A DNA stretch of 13,402 nucleotides from CAYPIE01 sp964410665 (GCA_964410665.1 CAYPIE010000135.1:1-13402); one strand, 5' to 3'; counted from the stretch's first letter, positions 6,312 through 13,402 are shown. Notes: a model not told the origin generated them from the sequence alone. A program made the numbers and translations.

Positions 6312-6893
6312 ATGCCCTGGGAAAAGCAGTTCGATCGCCAGGAGGTGCTTGAGCGTGCCATGCGGGCGTTCTGGTCCCAGGGGTACGAGGCCACGTCGAT
6401 GACCGCGCTGTTGGACCAAATGGGCATCCAGAAGGGCAGCTTTTATGCCACGTTTGGCAGCAAGCACCAGGTCCTACTGGAGGCGCTGGAGGTCTATCTG
6501 CGTGACCGGATTGCCGAATTCACTGCTCTGAAACAGGCGTCATCGCCGCGGCAGGCCCTGGAACGTCATCTCGCCGAGGTGGCGGACGAGGCGTGCGGCC
6601 GGGAGGGCTCGCTCGGCTGTTTTCTCATGAACACGGCCCTGGAGCTCGCACCCCGGGATGCGGCGATTCGTTCGCTGGCCCAACGCGCCCTGGCCAGCCA
6701 CAAGCGGATCTACCAGGAGTTATTGGCCGCGGCCCAGGACCAGGGGGAGGTGTCTGCCGACCTGGATCCGAAGGGGACGGCCGGCGGCCTACTCGCACTG
6801 GTTCTGGGGATGCGGGCGCTGGGCCGGGCGTCGGTGCCCCAGGCGGTGATTGCCGCCGCCCGCGACCAGGCGTTGCGGCTGATTGACTACTAA
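6312..6893 (+). CDS. TetR/AcrR-family transcriptional regulator
   Basis: This 193-residue protein has the family's N-terminal helix-turn-helix: the first helix at FDRQEVLERAMRAFWSQGYE (7-26), then TSMTALLDQMGIQKGSFYAT (28-47), closing with FGSK. The remaining 140 residues are a helical ligand-binding and dimerisation domain without an obvious ligand signature. I choose ATG 6312, with GGGAGG at 6298-6303 eight bases upstream; a GTG at 6294 would add six residues but lacks a ribosome binding site. Family members are dimeric repressors released from DNA by small molecules. The next gene (66 bp downstream) is a short-chain dehydrogenase with the same operator motif in front, so it is the likely target, plus autorepression. 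The TetR/SDR pairing is common in bacteria. Confidence 0.92.
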   Translation: MPWEKQFDRQEVLERAMRAFWSQGYEATSMTALLDQMGIQKGSFYATFGSKHQVLLEALEVYLRDRIAEFTALKQASSPRQALERHLAEVADEACGREGSLGCFLMNTALELAPRDAAIRSLAQRALASHKRIYQELLAAAQDQGEVSADLDPKGTAGGLLALVLGMRALGRASVPQAVIAAARDQALRLIDY

Positions 6894-6906
6894 GTTTGTT
6901 GTTGGT

Positions 6907-6924
6907 TTGTACCAAACGGTACAA
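6907..6924 (+). promoter_or_regulatory. Candidate TetR operator upstream of the dehydrogenase
   Basis: TTGTACC (6907-6913) and GGTACAA (6918-6924) form a perfect 7-bp inverted repeat around AAAC. The size and symmetry are typical of TetR-family operators. It lies 14 bp after the tetR stop and 35 bp before the dehydrogenase start. A TTGACA occurs at 6931-6936, but its expected -10 would fall on the start codon, so the promoter here is unresolved. Confidence 0.65.
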
Positions 6925-6959
6925 GCTCTGTTGACAAGTCGATACACAAGGAGTATGCC

Positions 6960-7685
6960 ATGCGACCCGAAGGAAGTGTTGTGCTGGTAACGGGGGCGAA
7001 CCGAGGCATCGGCCACGCATTCGTGCGTGCCTACCTGACCCACGGGGCCGCCAAGGTCTACGCCGCAGGGCGTCGCCCGGACGACTTGGCGTCGACGGTG
7101 GCGTTGAACCCCGAACAGGTGGTGCCGCTGGTTCTGGACGTCACCAATCCCGACACCATCCGGGCCGCTGCCGAAGCTGCCGGGGATGTCACGGTGTTGG
7201 TGAACAACGCCGGTGTGTTAACGCCGGGTGGTTTACTCGACACCAGCCTCGAGGAGCTGCGGCGAGACATGGAGGTGAACTATTTTGGGCTGATCGAGGT
7301 CACCCGCGCGTTTGCACCGGTGATCGAGCGCAACGGCGGCGGAGCCATCATCAACCTGCTCAGCGTGGTCTCGCTGGCCAGCATGCCGGGGATCGCTGGC
7401 TACAACGCGTCCAAGGCCGCCGCCTGGTCGGCGACCCAGTCGCTACGGGCCGACCTGGCTCCGAAGAAGATCCACGTCTTCGGCGTCTACCCGGGGCCGA
7501 TCGAGACCGACATGGCCAAGGATATTCCCATGGAGAAGACCTCCCCCGAGGTGGTCGCCGAGACGGTCATTCAGGGTGTGGCTGCGGGCCACGAGGACAT
7601 CTTCCCGGACCCGATGTCGGCCCAGATGTACGTGGCCTGGAAGCAAGATCACAAGATGGTCGAGAAACAGTTCGCCGGGAACTAG
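6960..7685 (+). CDS. Short-chain dehydrogenase/reductase (SDR), classical type
   Basis: This 241-residue Rossmann enzyme shows all the classical SDR marks: TGANRGIG (11-18) for the dinucleotide, D60, NNAG (82-85), N107, and the catalytic S135, Y148 and K152 in YNASK, then PGP (178-180) and T184 in the ETDM loop. The length is typical (about 250). The Arg-Arg after the second strand (AAGRRPDD) favours NADPH over NADH; this is an inference. The substrate is unknown. AAGGAG at 6948-6953 lies six bases before ATG. The gene follows tetR on the same strand and has its own perfect operator, so expression is probably induced by the TetR ligand. Its TAG overlaps the stop of the convergent kinase gene. 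Confidence 0.93.
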   Translation: MRPEGSVVLVTGANRGIGHAFVRAYLTHGAAKVYAAGRRPDDLASTVALNPEQVVPLVLDVTNPDTIRAAAEAAGDVTVLVNNAGVLTPGGLLDTSLEELRRDMEVNYFGLIEVTRAFAPVIERNGGGAIINLLSVVSLASMPGIAGYNASKAAAWSATQSLRADLAPKKIHVFGVYPGPIETDMAKDIPMEKTSPEVVAETVIQGVAAGHEDIFPDPMSAQMYVAWKQDHKMVEKQFAGN

Positions 7686-10600
7686 CCACCGTTGGGAGCG
7701 TTCCCGGAACGGGGGGTGCCTGGATCGGACTTCCTGGAACGGTCGGTGCTAAACAACCGCGTGGCCTCGGCCCGGATGGCGTGTGCGTCTGGCGAGAGCG
7801 GCACGGGGCTTTGCTCGATCGCGGCGACCGCGCGGTCATAATATTGCCGGGCCAGCGTGCGGTGTCGCGGCGAGTCCGCCGTGCGGCTCACCATCAAGTG
7901 GGCCATGGCCTTGACCAGGTTGCCTTCCGGAGAAAGTCCTTGCCAACGGGTGAGCCGTAGCCACTCGGCGGCGTCGAGGAAGGCGATGGCGTCGGCGAAG
8001 CGGCAGTCGCGGTAGCAGGCTTCGCCGAAGTAGCGGTAGACGATGTCCAGGGCGGGGTCGGGCACGAACTTCGACCGGTCCACCTCGGCCCAGCGGAGTA
8101 CCGCCCGGAGTTCCGCCTCCCCGAGTTGGGGCCGCCGGAAGAAATCCCTCAGGACGAACACACATGGCCCGGGCGGGATCGCGTCCGACTGCAAGTACCG
8201 GTCGACGGCGCGAATCAGGACATCTGCCCGGCTCGCCGCGCGGCATGCGTCGATGAGCACCCGCCAGCTGTACAGGTCCTGTCGGTTGGCCCGGACGGCC
8301 TGTTCGGCCTGGGTCATCGCCGAGTAGTACTTGCCGTTCTTCAGAGCCTGCTCGACCCGGGCCTGGTAGGCGGGCCGTGCGAGAAAGCCCGGCTCGACCT
8401 TCACACGCAAAGGTGTGCGGTTCAACGCGACGACTGGCGGCAACGGGTCGCCCCAGTCGAGGCCGAAATCTCGGAGCCGGCGACGGACGCGACCCAGGTC
8501 CCAGACCCGCGCCCCGTCACTGGCGTGTGGCGCCACCAGCCGCGACCCGTCGGGGGTGAAGGCGAGCTTATGCACCATGGGGGGAGCGGGGGTCGGTGCT
8601 AGTTCGGCCAACTCCTCCCAGGTTTTTGTGCTGAAAAGCTTGACCGCGCCGTTGGCAGTGTTAGCGGCGAAGAGCTGGCCGTCGGGCGAGAACACCCCGT
8701 GGAGCTGTCGGTCCGAGGAGAACAATCCCTGCTTGCCCAGGTCCGGGAGGCTGGCGACCTCTTCCCAGGTTTCGGTCTCCAGGATGACGGTCTTCCCGGG
8801 GATCAATACGGCCAGAAGTCTTTCATTGGGGCTGAAGGCCATTCGGAGGAACGGGGGGGGAGGTTCCAACTCGAGTTGGTGAGCAAGCCCCAAGCTACGT
8901 CCGTTCCAGACGTAGACCTTCGATTTAGCATCCTCAGTCAAATAAGCACTCGAGGCGATCCAGCGGCCCCCCGCCGAGACCGCGACATATTGCAGGACGG
9001 CCTTGTCGGGGTTCGGCAGAAGCCTACAGCGAGTTTCGCCGTGGCGCCGGTCAAGGAGAGTGATGCCACGTTTACGGCCTAAATCGTACGCGAGCAAGTT
9101 GCCGTCCGAACTGACCGCGACCGAGAAAGTCTCCCTTCCGTCGGAGACCATCACCGGCGGGCCGACCTGGACGCCTCCGTCGTCATCGCGGCGGACCGGC
9201 CAGCGGAACAGGCCCTTCAGGGTGGCGATCAGCAGGCTGCCGTCGGCGGGGTCAAACGCAGCTCCGGTCACCCCTTCCTGTCGGGTCAGTCCATGTGGCA
9301 GGGTTGCCAGGTAGCGGCCGGTGGCCAGGTCCCACAGGCTGGCGCCGTCAAGGCCCCCCAGGAAGCAGAGTCGCTCATCCCGGGAACACGCGGCATACAT
9401 CGCGTGTTCCTCCTCCGGCTCCCAGGCCAACCCATGCAGATGACGGCACTCTACCGCGGGAGCAAACTCCCAAATGTGTACCGGGGAGGATGGCTCAAAT
9501 CTCTCCAGGGTGGCGAATCTCCGTCCGGTGATGTCGAACTGTGGGCTGAAACCATCGGTCCTCAACCGTGTTTTGCCCGTTGCCACATCCCAGACGAGGA
9601 GGTAACCGCCCCAGGCGCTGCCGGCAAGGAACTGACCGGAAGGGTGGAACGAGAGTGCGTTCACCACGGACCGCTGGCCGCGCAGCTTGCGGATCTCTTC
9701 CAGGGAGTTTGCGTCGAGGAGGTGCACCAGGTTGTACTTACTGCCGACCGCGAGCAACCCTCCGTTGGGACTCCAGCGTGGGACCGGCCAGGTGCACCCG
9801 ACCGCGGCAGCGGTCAGCAGCTCCTTACTCATCGCGTCGTGGAGTTCGGCGTTCCCAGCCTCGTCGAAGACGGCGAGGCGTTGTCCGTCGGGGTGCAGGG
9901 CTAAGGAGAAGATTCGAGGAAGATTTGCGTCGAACTGGGCGACTACCTGGCAGTCCGGCAGACGGATTATCTCAACGCCCCTGGCTCCCTGCCCGAAGGC
10001 GAGCGTCTGGCCAGATTTGTCGAAGTCAACCCGCCATCCCCCGGCCGTCTCGGGGCGTTCGAGCACGACCTGTTCACGTTCCAGATCCCACAGCAAGAAT
10101 TCTCCACCTGAGCGGTGAGCGTACGAGACGGCCACATAGCGGCCGGCGGGGTCCATGGCCAGCCAGTTAATCGAGCCCCCGCGGCCGGGCAGGCGGGCGA
10201 TCAGCTCACCGTCGCGGGTCCGGCGAATGGAGACGGCTCCGCCGACCTCCTCACGGGCGAATCGCGCCAACGACCCATCCAGGGCCAGCATCAGACGGTT
10301 ATTCTTGCGAATTTCATGCGACCAGGTCTGGGGCAACTGGTTTCGTTTCCGAAAGTCGACCTGGGACAGCGAGGCGATGGCCTCGTTGCGCAGCTCCCGG
10401 CTGGGGCGGATCGCGGCGGCCTGCGCGATCGAGACCAGGTTCAGGAACCGCCGCCCGGGGCCGCCGCTCATGCGGAGGAGCTTGATGCGGTTGCTCAGAC
10501 GCAGGTAAGCCTCGTTCTGCTTGCTCTGTTCGATTTCTCGGTTGCGGGCCTCGGTCTCCAGGCGGAGTCGGGTGGTCTCCTGGGCCTGGCTGGCCCAGAC

Positions 10601-11860
10601 GAGGACGGCGGTACTCACCGCCGTCGCGGCCACCAGCGCCAGGACCATCCCGACGCTCGAGGCGGCAACGCCCGGGTTGCGGTTGGCCCAGCGCCAGGCC
10701 CGTCCCAGGGGGCCGACGCGGCGGGCCTGCACCGGACGGCCAGCCAGAAACCGCCCGAGATCTTCCGCCAGTGCCGCGCCGTTGGGGTAGCGACTCGCAG
10801 GGTCCTTCTCCAGGCATTTCAAGCAGACGGTTTCTAGGTCGCGCGGGATGCTCGGCTGCAGGCGTCGGGGGGGTACGGGATCCTGGTCTTGGATGAGCTT
10901 CAAGGTGTCCCCGACCTCCGCGCCGCGGAAGGGTACCCGGCCGGCCAGTAGTTCGTAGAGGATCACCCCCAAGGACCAGACGTCCGCCGCTGTTCCACTG
11001 TGTTTGGCGCGGCCGGCGGCCTGTTCCGGGGCCAGGTAGGCTGGGGTGCCGAAGATGGCTCCGGTGACGGTGTGTCCTTCCCCATCATCTTCGAGCCGTT
11101 TGGCTAGTCCGAAGTCGCTGACCTTGGGGTTGCCGTCGGTGGTGATGAGAACGTTGCCGGGCTTGAGGTCCCGGTGGACGATGCCCTGTGCGTGGGCCGC
11201 GGCGACTCCGCGGGCGATCCGCTCGACCAGGGTGGCGGCCTGCGGGGGGATCATCGGGTCGTTGCGGCGGAGCCGGTCGGCGAGGCTACCGTTGGGGGCG
11301 AACTCCATGGTGAAGTAGGGCTGTCCGTGGTGTCGTCCGACGTCGTAGACGGGCAGGACGTGGGGGTGGTTGATCAGAGCGACGGCCTCGGCCTCGGCCT
11401 GGAAACGCCAGACTTTTTCGGGGCTGGCGTGAGGTCCGACCAGGAGCACCTTCAGGGCGACGGTCCGTCCGCCGGCGGCGAGCTGGGCGGCCTTGTAGAC
11501 GACGCCCATGCCGCCGTGGCCGAGCTTGCCGAGGATGGCGTAGCCGGGCGGGCAGAGCGGGGGGAGTTCCGTGGTGTCCTGAGAGTTCGGGGTGTGCTCG
11601 GCGTGGCTGTCGGCGAGGGAGGAGGGGTCGAGCCCGGGGAAGCGTCGGGCGTAGTCTTGGGGGTCGGGTTGTTCGCCGCGTCGGGTGCGGTAGTCCATAT
11701 CGAGCAGGGCCAGCTCGCGGGCGAGGTCGGTACGGTGGGGGTCCTGGAGGTCGCCAAGGAAGTGCTCGATGTCGGGTTGGCTCCCGTCCCGCCAGGAGGA
11801 TTCGAAGGCCCGGCAGCGTTGTTCGAGGTCGCGGGCACGGGCGACAGGGTCGTTCGTCAT
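7682..11860 (-). CDS. Membrane Ser/Thr protein kinase with WD40-like and TPR-like C-terminal half
   Basis: This 1392-residue protein begins with a planctomycete-type kinase leader (1-100). The kinase domain (about 107-375) looks active: G-loop GKLGHGGMGVVYK (111-123), K137, E156, HRDLKPGN (229-236, catalytic D231), DFG (249-251) and APE (277-279). A single membrane span lies at about 398-424, followed by a short coiled-coil-like stretch (425-465). From about 490 to 1130 come repeated blades with D-G/N-x-L-A and W-D endings, such as FSPDGQLFAAN and VWDVATGK: a WD40-like propeller. Residues about 1150-1350 are helical and TPR-like (YYSAMTQAEQAVRANRQDLY). The tail is basic and disordered. If oriented as usual, the kinase is cytoplasmic and the propeller extracytoplasmic. 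The start ATG overlaps the sigma-factor stop (ATGA), with AGGAG eight bases upstream, so translation is probably coupled. It contains a G8 run at 8853-8860. Confidence 0.95.
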   Translation of the reverse strand: MTNDPVARARDLEQRCRAFESSWRDGSQPDIEHFLGDLQDPHRTDLARELALLDMDYRTRRGEQPDPQDYARRFPGLDPSSLADSHAEHTPNSQDTTELPPLCPPGYAILGKLGHGGMGVVYKAAQLAAGGRTVALKVLLVGPHASPEKVWRFQAEAEAVALINHPHVLPVYDVGRHHGQPYFTMEFAPNGSLADRLRRNDPMIPPQAATLVERIARGVAAAHAQGIVHRDLKPGNVLITTDGNPKVSDFGLAKRLEDDGEGHTVTGAIFGTPAYLAPEQAAGRAKHSGTAADVWSLGVILYELLAGRVPFRGAEVGDTLKLIQDQDPVPPRRLQPSIPRDLETVCLKCLEKDPASRYPNGAALAEDLGRFLAGRPVQARRVGPLGRAWRWANRNPGVAASSVGMVLALVAATAVSTAVLVWASQAQETTRLRLETEARNREIEQSKQNEAYLRLSNRIKLLRMSGGPGRRFLNLVSIAQAAAIRPSRELRNEAIASLSQVDFRKRNQLPQTWSHEIRKNNRLMLALDGSLARFAREEVGGAVSIRRTRDGELIARLPGRGGSINWLAMDPAGRYVAVSYAHRSGGEFLLWDLEREQVVLERPETAGGWRVDFDKSGQTLAFGQGARGVEIIRLPDCQVVAQFDANLPRIFSLALHPDGQRLAVFDEAGNAELHDAMSKELLTAAAVGCTWPVPRWSPNGGLLAVGSKYNLVHLLDANSLEEIRKLRGQRSVVNALSFHPSGQFLAGSAWGGYLLVWDVATGKTRLRTDGFSPQFDITGRRFATLERFEPSSPVHIWEFAPAVECRHLHGLAWEPEEEHAMYAACSRDERLCFLGGLDGASLWDLATGRYLATLPHGLTRQEGVTGAAFDPADGSLLIATLKGLFRWPVRRDDDGGVQVGPPVMVSDGRETFSVAVSSDGNLLAYDLGRKRGITLLDRRHGETRCRLLPNPDKAVLQYVAVSAGGRWIASSAYLTEDAKSKVYVWNGRSLGLAHQLELEPPPPFLRMAFSPNERLLAVLIPGKTVILETETWEEVASLPDLGKQGLFSSDRQLHGVFSPDGQLFAANTANGAVKLFSTKTWEELAELAPTPAPPMVHKLAFTPDGSRLVAPHASDGARVWDLGRVRRRLRDFGLDWGDPLPPVVALNRTPLRVKVEPGFLARPAYQARVEQALKNGKYYSAMTQAEQAVRANRQDLYSWRVLIDACRAASRADVLIRAVDRYLQSDAIPPGPCVFVLRDFFRRPQLGEAELRAVLRWAEVDRSKFVPDPALDIVYRYFGEACYRDCRFADAIAFLDAAEWLRLTRWQGLSPEGNLVKAMAHLMVSRTADSPRHRTLARQYYDRAVAAIEQSPVPLSPDAHAIRAEATRLFSTDRSRKSDPGTPRSGNAPNGG

Positions 11861-12459
11861 GGGCCGATCTCCTGCAGCCAGATGGTGCGGATCAGGCTCA
11901 GTTTGCGCTTGACCGACCGGGCCACACAGTCCAGTTCCTTGGCGATCTGCTCGACCGAATAGCCTTCCATCCGCCGCACGGCCACGTAGCGCAACTCCTC
12001 ATCGGCAAGCAGACCCAGCAAGCGGTCGTACTCCTCGGTCGCGGCGGCGACCTCTTCCGGGCTCGGCTCGCGGCTCAGCACGCCCTCGAGCACCGGCGGG
12101 GCGTTGTCGCCTTCGCTGGCCTGCGACAGGATGCCGATGCCGCGGCCCCGTTTCTGGGTCTGTTCGTCCCGGAGTAGCTTGCTGACCTTGCGCAGCGTGA
12201 TGGTCATCAACAATCGCCACAGGCCGTCACGGTCGAGGAGCTCGGGAAAGCGGCCCTGCTCGGCGTTCAGGCAGAAGCTTTTGAAGGCACTCAGGGCGAC
12301 GTCCTCTTCGTCGGCGACGGCGCGCGGCAGCCCGTCGAGCCGCTTGCGCGCCAGCCCCACCAGCCGGTGAAAGTAACGCTGCCACAACTGCTCCACCGCG
12401 TGGGGGTCACCGAGGTTTAAGCCGTCGAGCAGGTACGTCACCGAGCCGTCGGAGTTCAT
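11857..12459 (-). CDS. ECF-type RNA polymerase sigma factor
   Basis: This 200-residue protein fits the planctomycete ECF-type family. Region 2 spans about 20-98 (GDPHAVEQLWQRYFHRLVGL, then DEEDVALSAFKSF and DGLWRLLMTITLRKVSKLLR). A variable linker covers 100-140, and region 4 follows at about 140-195 with the helix-turn-helix YSVEQIAKELDCVARSVKRK. It would direct RNA polymerase to a small regulon. No anti-sigma gene is adjacent. Instead its stop overlaps the start of the large kinase gene by four bases, and ECF groups linked to Ser/Thr kinases are known in planctomycetes. The kinase is therefore the likely controller, perhaps by phosphorylation. The ribosome binding site is weak (GGTAGGTAATCAAA before ATG). 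The promoter region holds an inverted-repeat element. Confidence 0.92.
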   Translation of the reverse strand: MNSDGSVTYLLDGLNLGDPHAVEQLWQRYFHRLVGLARKRLDGLPRAVADEEDVALSAFKSFCLNAEQGRFPELLDRDGLWRLLMTITLRKVSKLLRDEQTQKRGRGIGILSQASEGDNAPPVLEGVLSREPSPEEVAAATEEYDRLLGLLADEELRYVAVRRMEGYSVEQIAKELDCVARSVKRKLSLIRTIWLQEIGP

Positions 12460-12500
12460 TTTGATTACCTACCGCAGAGGGAATGCCGCTCAGGGCGATT

Positions 12501-12584
12501 CCGGGGACAGAAAAAACGAAAATTTATTGTAGGAGAGCCCTCGGACGGACTCGTAGAACTTTTTTTCGCATTTCTGTCCCCCGG
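12501..12584. repeat. Inverted-repeat element with CGGGGACAG ends (MITE-like or large palindrome)
   Basis: The left arm CCGGGGACAGAAA (12501-12513) is mirrored by TTTCTGTCCCCCGG (12571-12584), which has one extra C. The similarity continues inward as CGAAAA (12517-12522) against TTTTCG (12563-12568), with a short indel. This gives imperfect arms of about 20 bp around an insert of about 40 bp. No clear target-site duplication is visible. It may be a miniature mobile element, a REP-like element, or a regulatory hairpin upstream of the sigma gene. Confidence 0.55.
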
Positions 12585-12610
12585 TCGAAGGGTTCGGGCA
12601 TTGCCATCGC

Positions 12611-12634
12611 AGGATTCTCATGAATAGGAATCCT
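12611..12634. repeat. Perfect 7-bp dyad AGGATTC-N10-GAATCCT
   Basis: AGGATTC (12611-12617) and GAATCCT (12628-12634) are exact inverted copies about one and a half turns apart, centre to centre, in the shared promoter region. This is the size and spacing of a dimeric regulator site. Confidence 0.5.
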
Positions 12635-12741
12635 GATCCGAACGGTGACGCCGGAAGATTGTGCGGGAACCGCCCGCAAGTCCGGGTGTATACCCTCTGG
12701 CCCGACGGCGCTGTTCGGCGAGAACGGATGCCCCTCGCCTA

Positions 12742-12771
12742 GGCCGATGCGATCGGCTACGGGCATCGGCC
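12742..12771 (+). repeat. Perfect 9-bp inverted repeat in the surface-protein leader
   Basis: GGCCGATGC (12742-12750) and GCATCGGCC (12763-12771) flank 12 bases, ending 15 bp before the AGGAG ribosome binding site of the surface protein. In mRNA it would form a strong hairpin. No T run follows, so a translation-control or stability role is more likely than termination. Confidence 0.55.
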
Positions 12772-12797
12772 ATTTCCTTCAAGCACAGGAGACGTTG

Positions 12798-13402
12798 ATG
12801 CAACGCGACCTTGATCCGAAGCCGGCCCGTCAAGCTATGCCACCTCCACGAGTAGTCGTGTCGGGTGTGCGACGAACGCAACGGCTGTGGCTCCAGACGT
12901 TGGAAGATCGTATGGTGCCGACGATCCTCGTCGACACGCTGGCGGATGTCGTCGCTGACGATGAGGTCGTCAGCTTGCGGGAGGCCATCGCCATGGCCGC
13001 GGCCAACTCCGGCGCGGACCAGATCGCGTTTGCTCCCGGGCTAAGTGGCACCATCGAACTGGCCCTGGGCCAGCTGGAGTTGGATGATGCCACCGGCCGG
13101 TTGGAGATTCTCGGCCCGGGGACGGAACAGATCCAGATCGACGCCGGAGAGCAAAGCCGGGTGTTGTCGGTACTGGCCGGGACCCAGGCCGTGGTGAGCG
13201 GGTTTACCATCCGCGGCGGAAATGTGCAGGGTGAAGGGGGTGGGATCCTCAACTTCGGGGACCTGAGCTTGCACGAAATCCGGTTGACAGGGAACACGGT
13301 CTCGCTCGCGCCGGACTGGCCCGAGACGTGGAGCACTGGGGGGGGGCTCACCAACTGGGGCACTATGACCGTCAGGGACAGTTGGGTGTCGGGTAACCGT
13401 GC
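12798..13402 (+). CDS. Surface/exported beta-helix repeat protein, N-terminal part (3' end outside window)
   Basis: The frame is open from ATG 12798 to the window edge (201 residues seen), with AGGAG at 12787-12791 six bases upstream. The N-terminus is basic and Pro-rich and leads to RLWLQTLEDRMVP (29-41), the L-E-x-R-x-x-P motif at the head of many large planctomycete surface proteins. Next comes SLREAIAMAAANSGADQIAF (59-78), the usual entry to a right-handed parallel beta-helix. Short turns follow with small residues at corners: VSGFTIRGGNV (133-143), GGGILNFGDLSL (148-159), TGNTV, GGGLTNWGTMTV and SGN. Such proteins (choice-of-anchor/Pmp-like) are long and cell-surface or extracellular. 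No classical hydrophobic signal peptide is visible; export in this class may depend on the LEDR-type N-terminus. A G9 run at 13338-13346 lies in frame. Confidence 0.82.
   Translation, partial: MQRDLDPKPARQAMPPPRVVVSGVRRTQRLWLQTLEDRMVPTILVDTLADVVADDEVVSLREAIAMAAANSGADQIAFAPGLSGTIELALGQLELDDATGRLEILGPGTEQIQIDAGEQSRVLSVLAGTQAVVSGFTIRGGNVQGEGGGILNFGDLSLHEIRLTGNTVSLAPDWPETWSTGGGLTNWGTMTVRDSWVSGNR

Larger units (their letters stand above)
12460..12797. other. Divergent intergenic region between sigma factor and surface protein genes
   Basis: No gene is supported here; minus-strand open frames lack family features. The 338 bp must hold the promoters of both flanking genes. Three dyads are visible and listed separately. 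On the minus strand TACAAT (about 12526-12531) resembles a -10 box for the sigma gene, but I see no matching -35. Confidence 0.6.

Noticed and set aside
6931..6960. TTGACA as the -35 box of a dehydrogenase promoter
   Set aside because: With a 17-base spacer the -10 would fall at 6954-6959, directly on the start codon and past the ribosome binding site.
11174..11962. 262-residue plus-strand open frame opposite the kinase and sigma genes
   Set aside because: Its Gly/Val/Glu-rich composition is a mirror of the GC-rich kinase codons, and the minus-strand kinase motifs are unmistakable.

Overview
The window looks like a chromosomal segment from a high-GC member of the Planctomycetota. The evidence is a membrane-anchored Ser/Thr kinase with a WD40-like C-terminal half, a co-transcribed planctomycete-style ECF sigma factor, a surface beta-helix protein with the N-terminal LEDRMVP motif, and a remnant of a PQQ-type beta-propeller protein. 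I cannot fix the genus; a Gemmatales-like origin is a guess.

Layout. (1) 1-2755 (+): the 3' end of one DUF4139-like secreted protein gene, a hairpin, then a complete tandem paralogue. The two 3' ends match perfectly for 279 bp and then diverge abruptly. (2) 2780-3667 (+): an arginase/agmatinase-family gene 24 bp downstream, whose first metal-ligand position is Cys instead of His. (3) 3668-4504: no intact gene. It holds a GC-rich tandem array of about 10-11 bp units with a 21-bp higher-order repeat, and a frameshifted remnant of a PQQ-like beta-propeller protein on the minus strand. (4) 4505-5323 (-): a small cupin and the fluoride channel CrcB, preceded by a candidate promoter and a leader with a long inverted repeat. 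(5) 5699-6220 (+): a small exported lipocalin-like/DUF1579-like protein. (6) 6263-7685 (+): a TetR regulator and a short-chain dehydrogenase. The same operator geometry (ACC-N4-GGTACA) occurs in front of each. (7) 7682-12459 (-): ECF sigma factor then giant kinase, coupled by an ATGA overlap; the kinase converges on the dehydrogenase and shares a CTAG stop overlap with it. (8) 12460-12797: a divergent intergenic region with three dyads, one resembling a small mobile element with terminal inverted repeats. (9) 12798-13402 (+): the 5' end of a surface beta-helix protein that runs off the window.

How they work together. The sigma/kinase pair is a plausible signalling module: the kinase would sense through its WD40/TPR half and control its partner sigma factor. 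The TetR/dehydrogenase pair is a plausible small-molecule-responsive module. CrcB would export fluoride. The remaining genes look like separate housekeeping or envelope functions. I did not find a defence system, CRISPR array, intact transposase or biosynthetic cluster. The most informative non-gene signals are the conversion-like boundary in the DUF4139 pair, the shared operator, the structured crcB leader, the dead beta-propeller gene and the inverted-repeat element upstream of the sigma factor.
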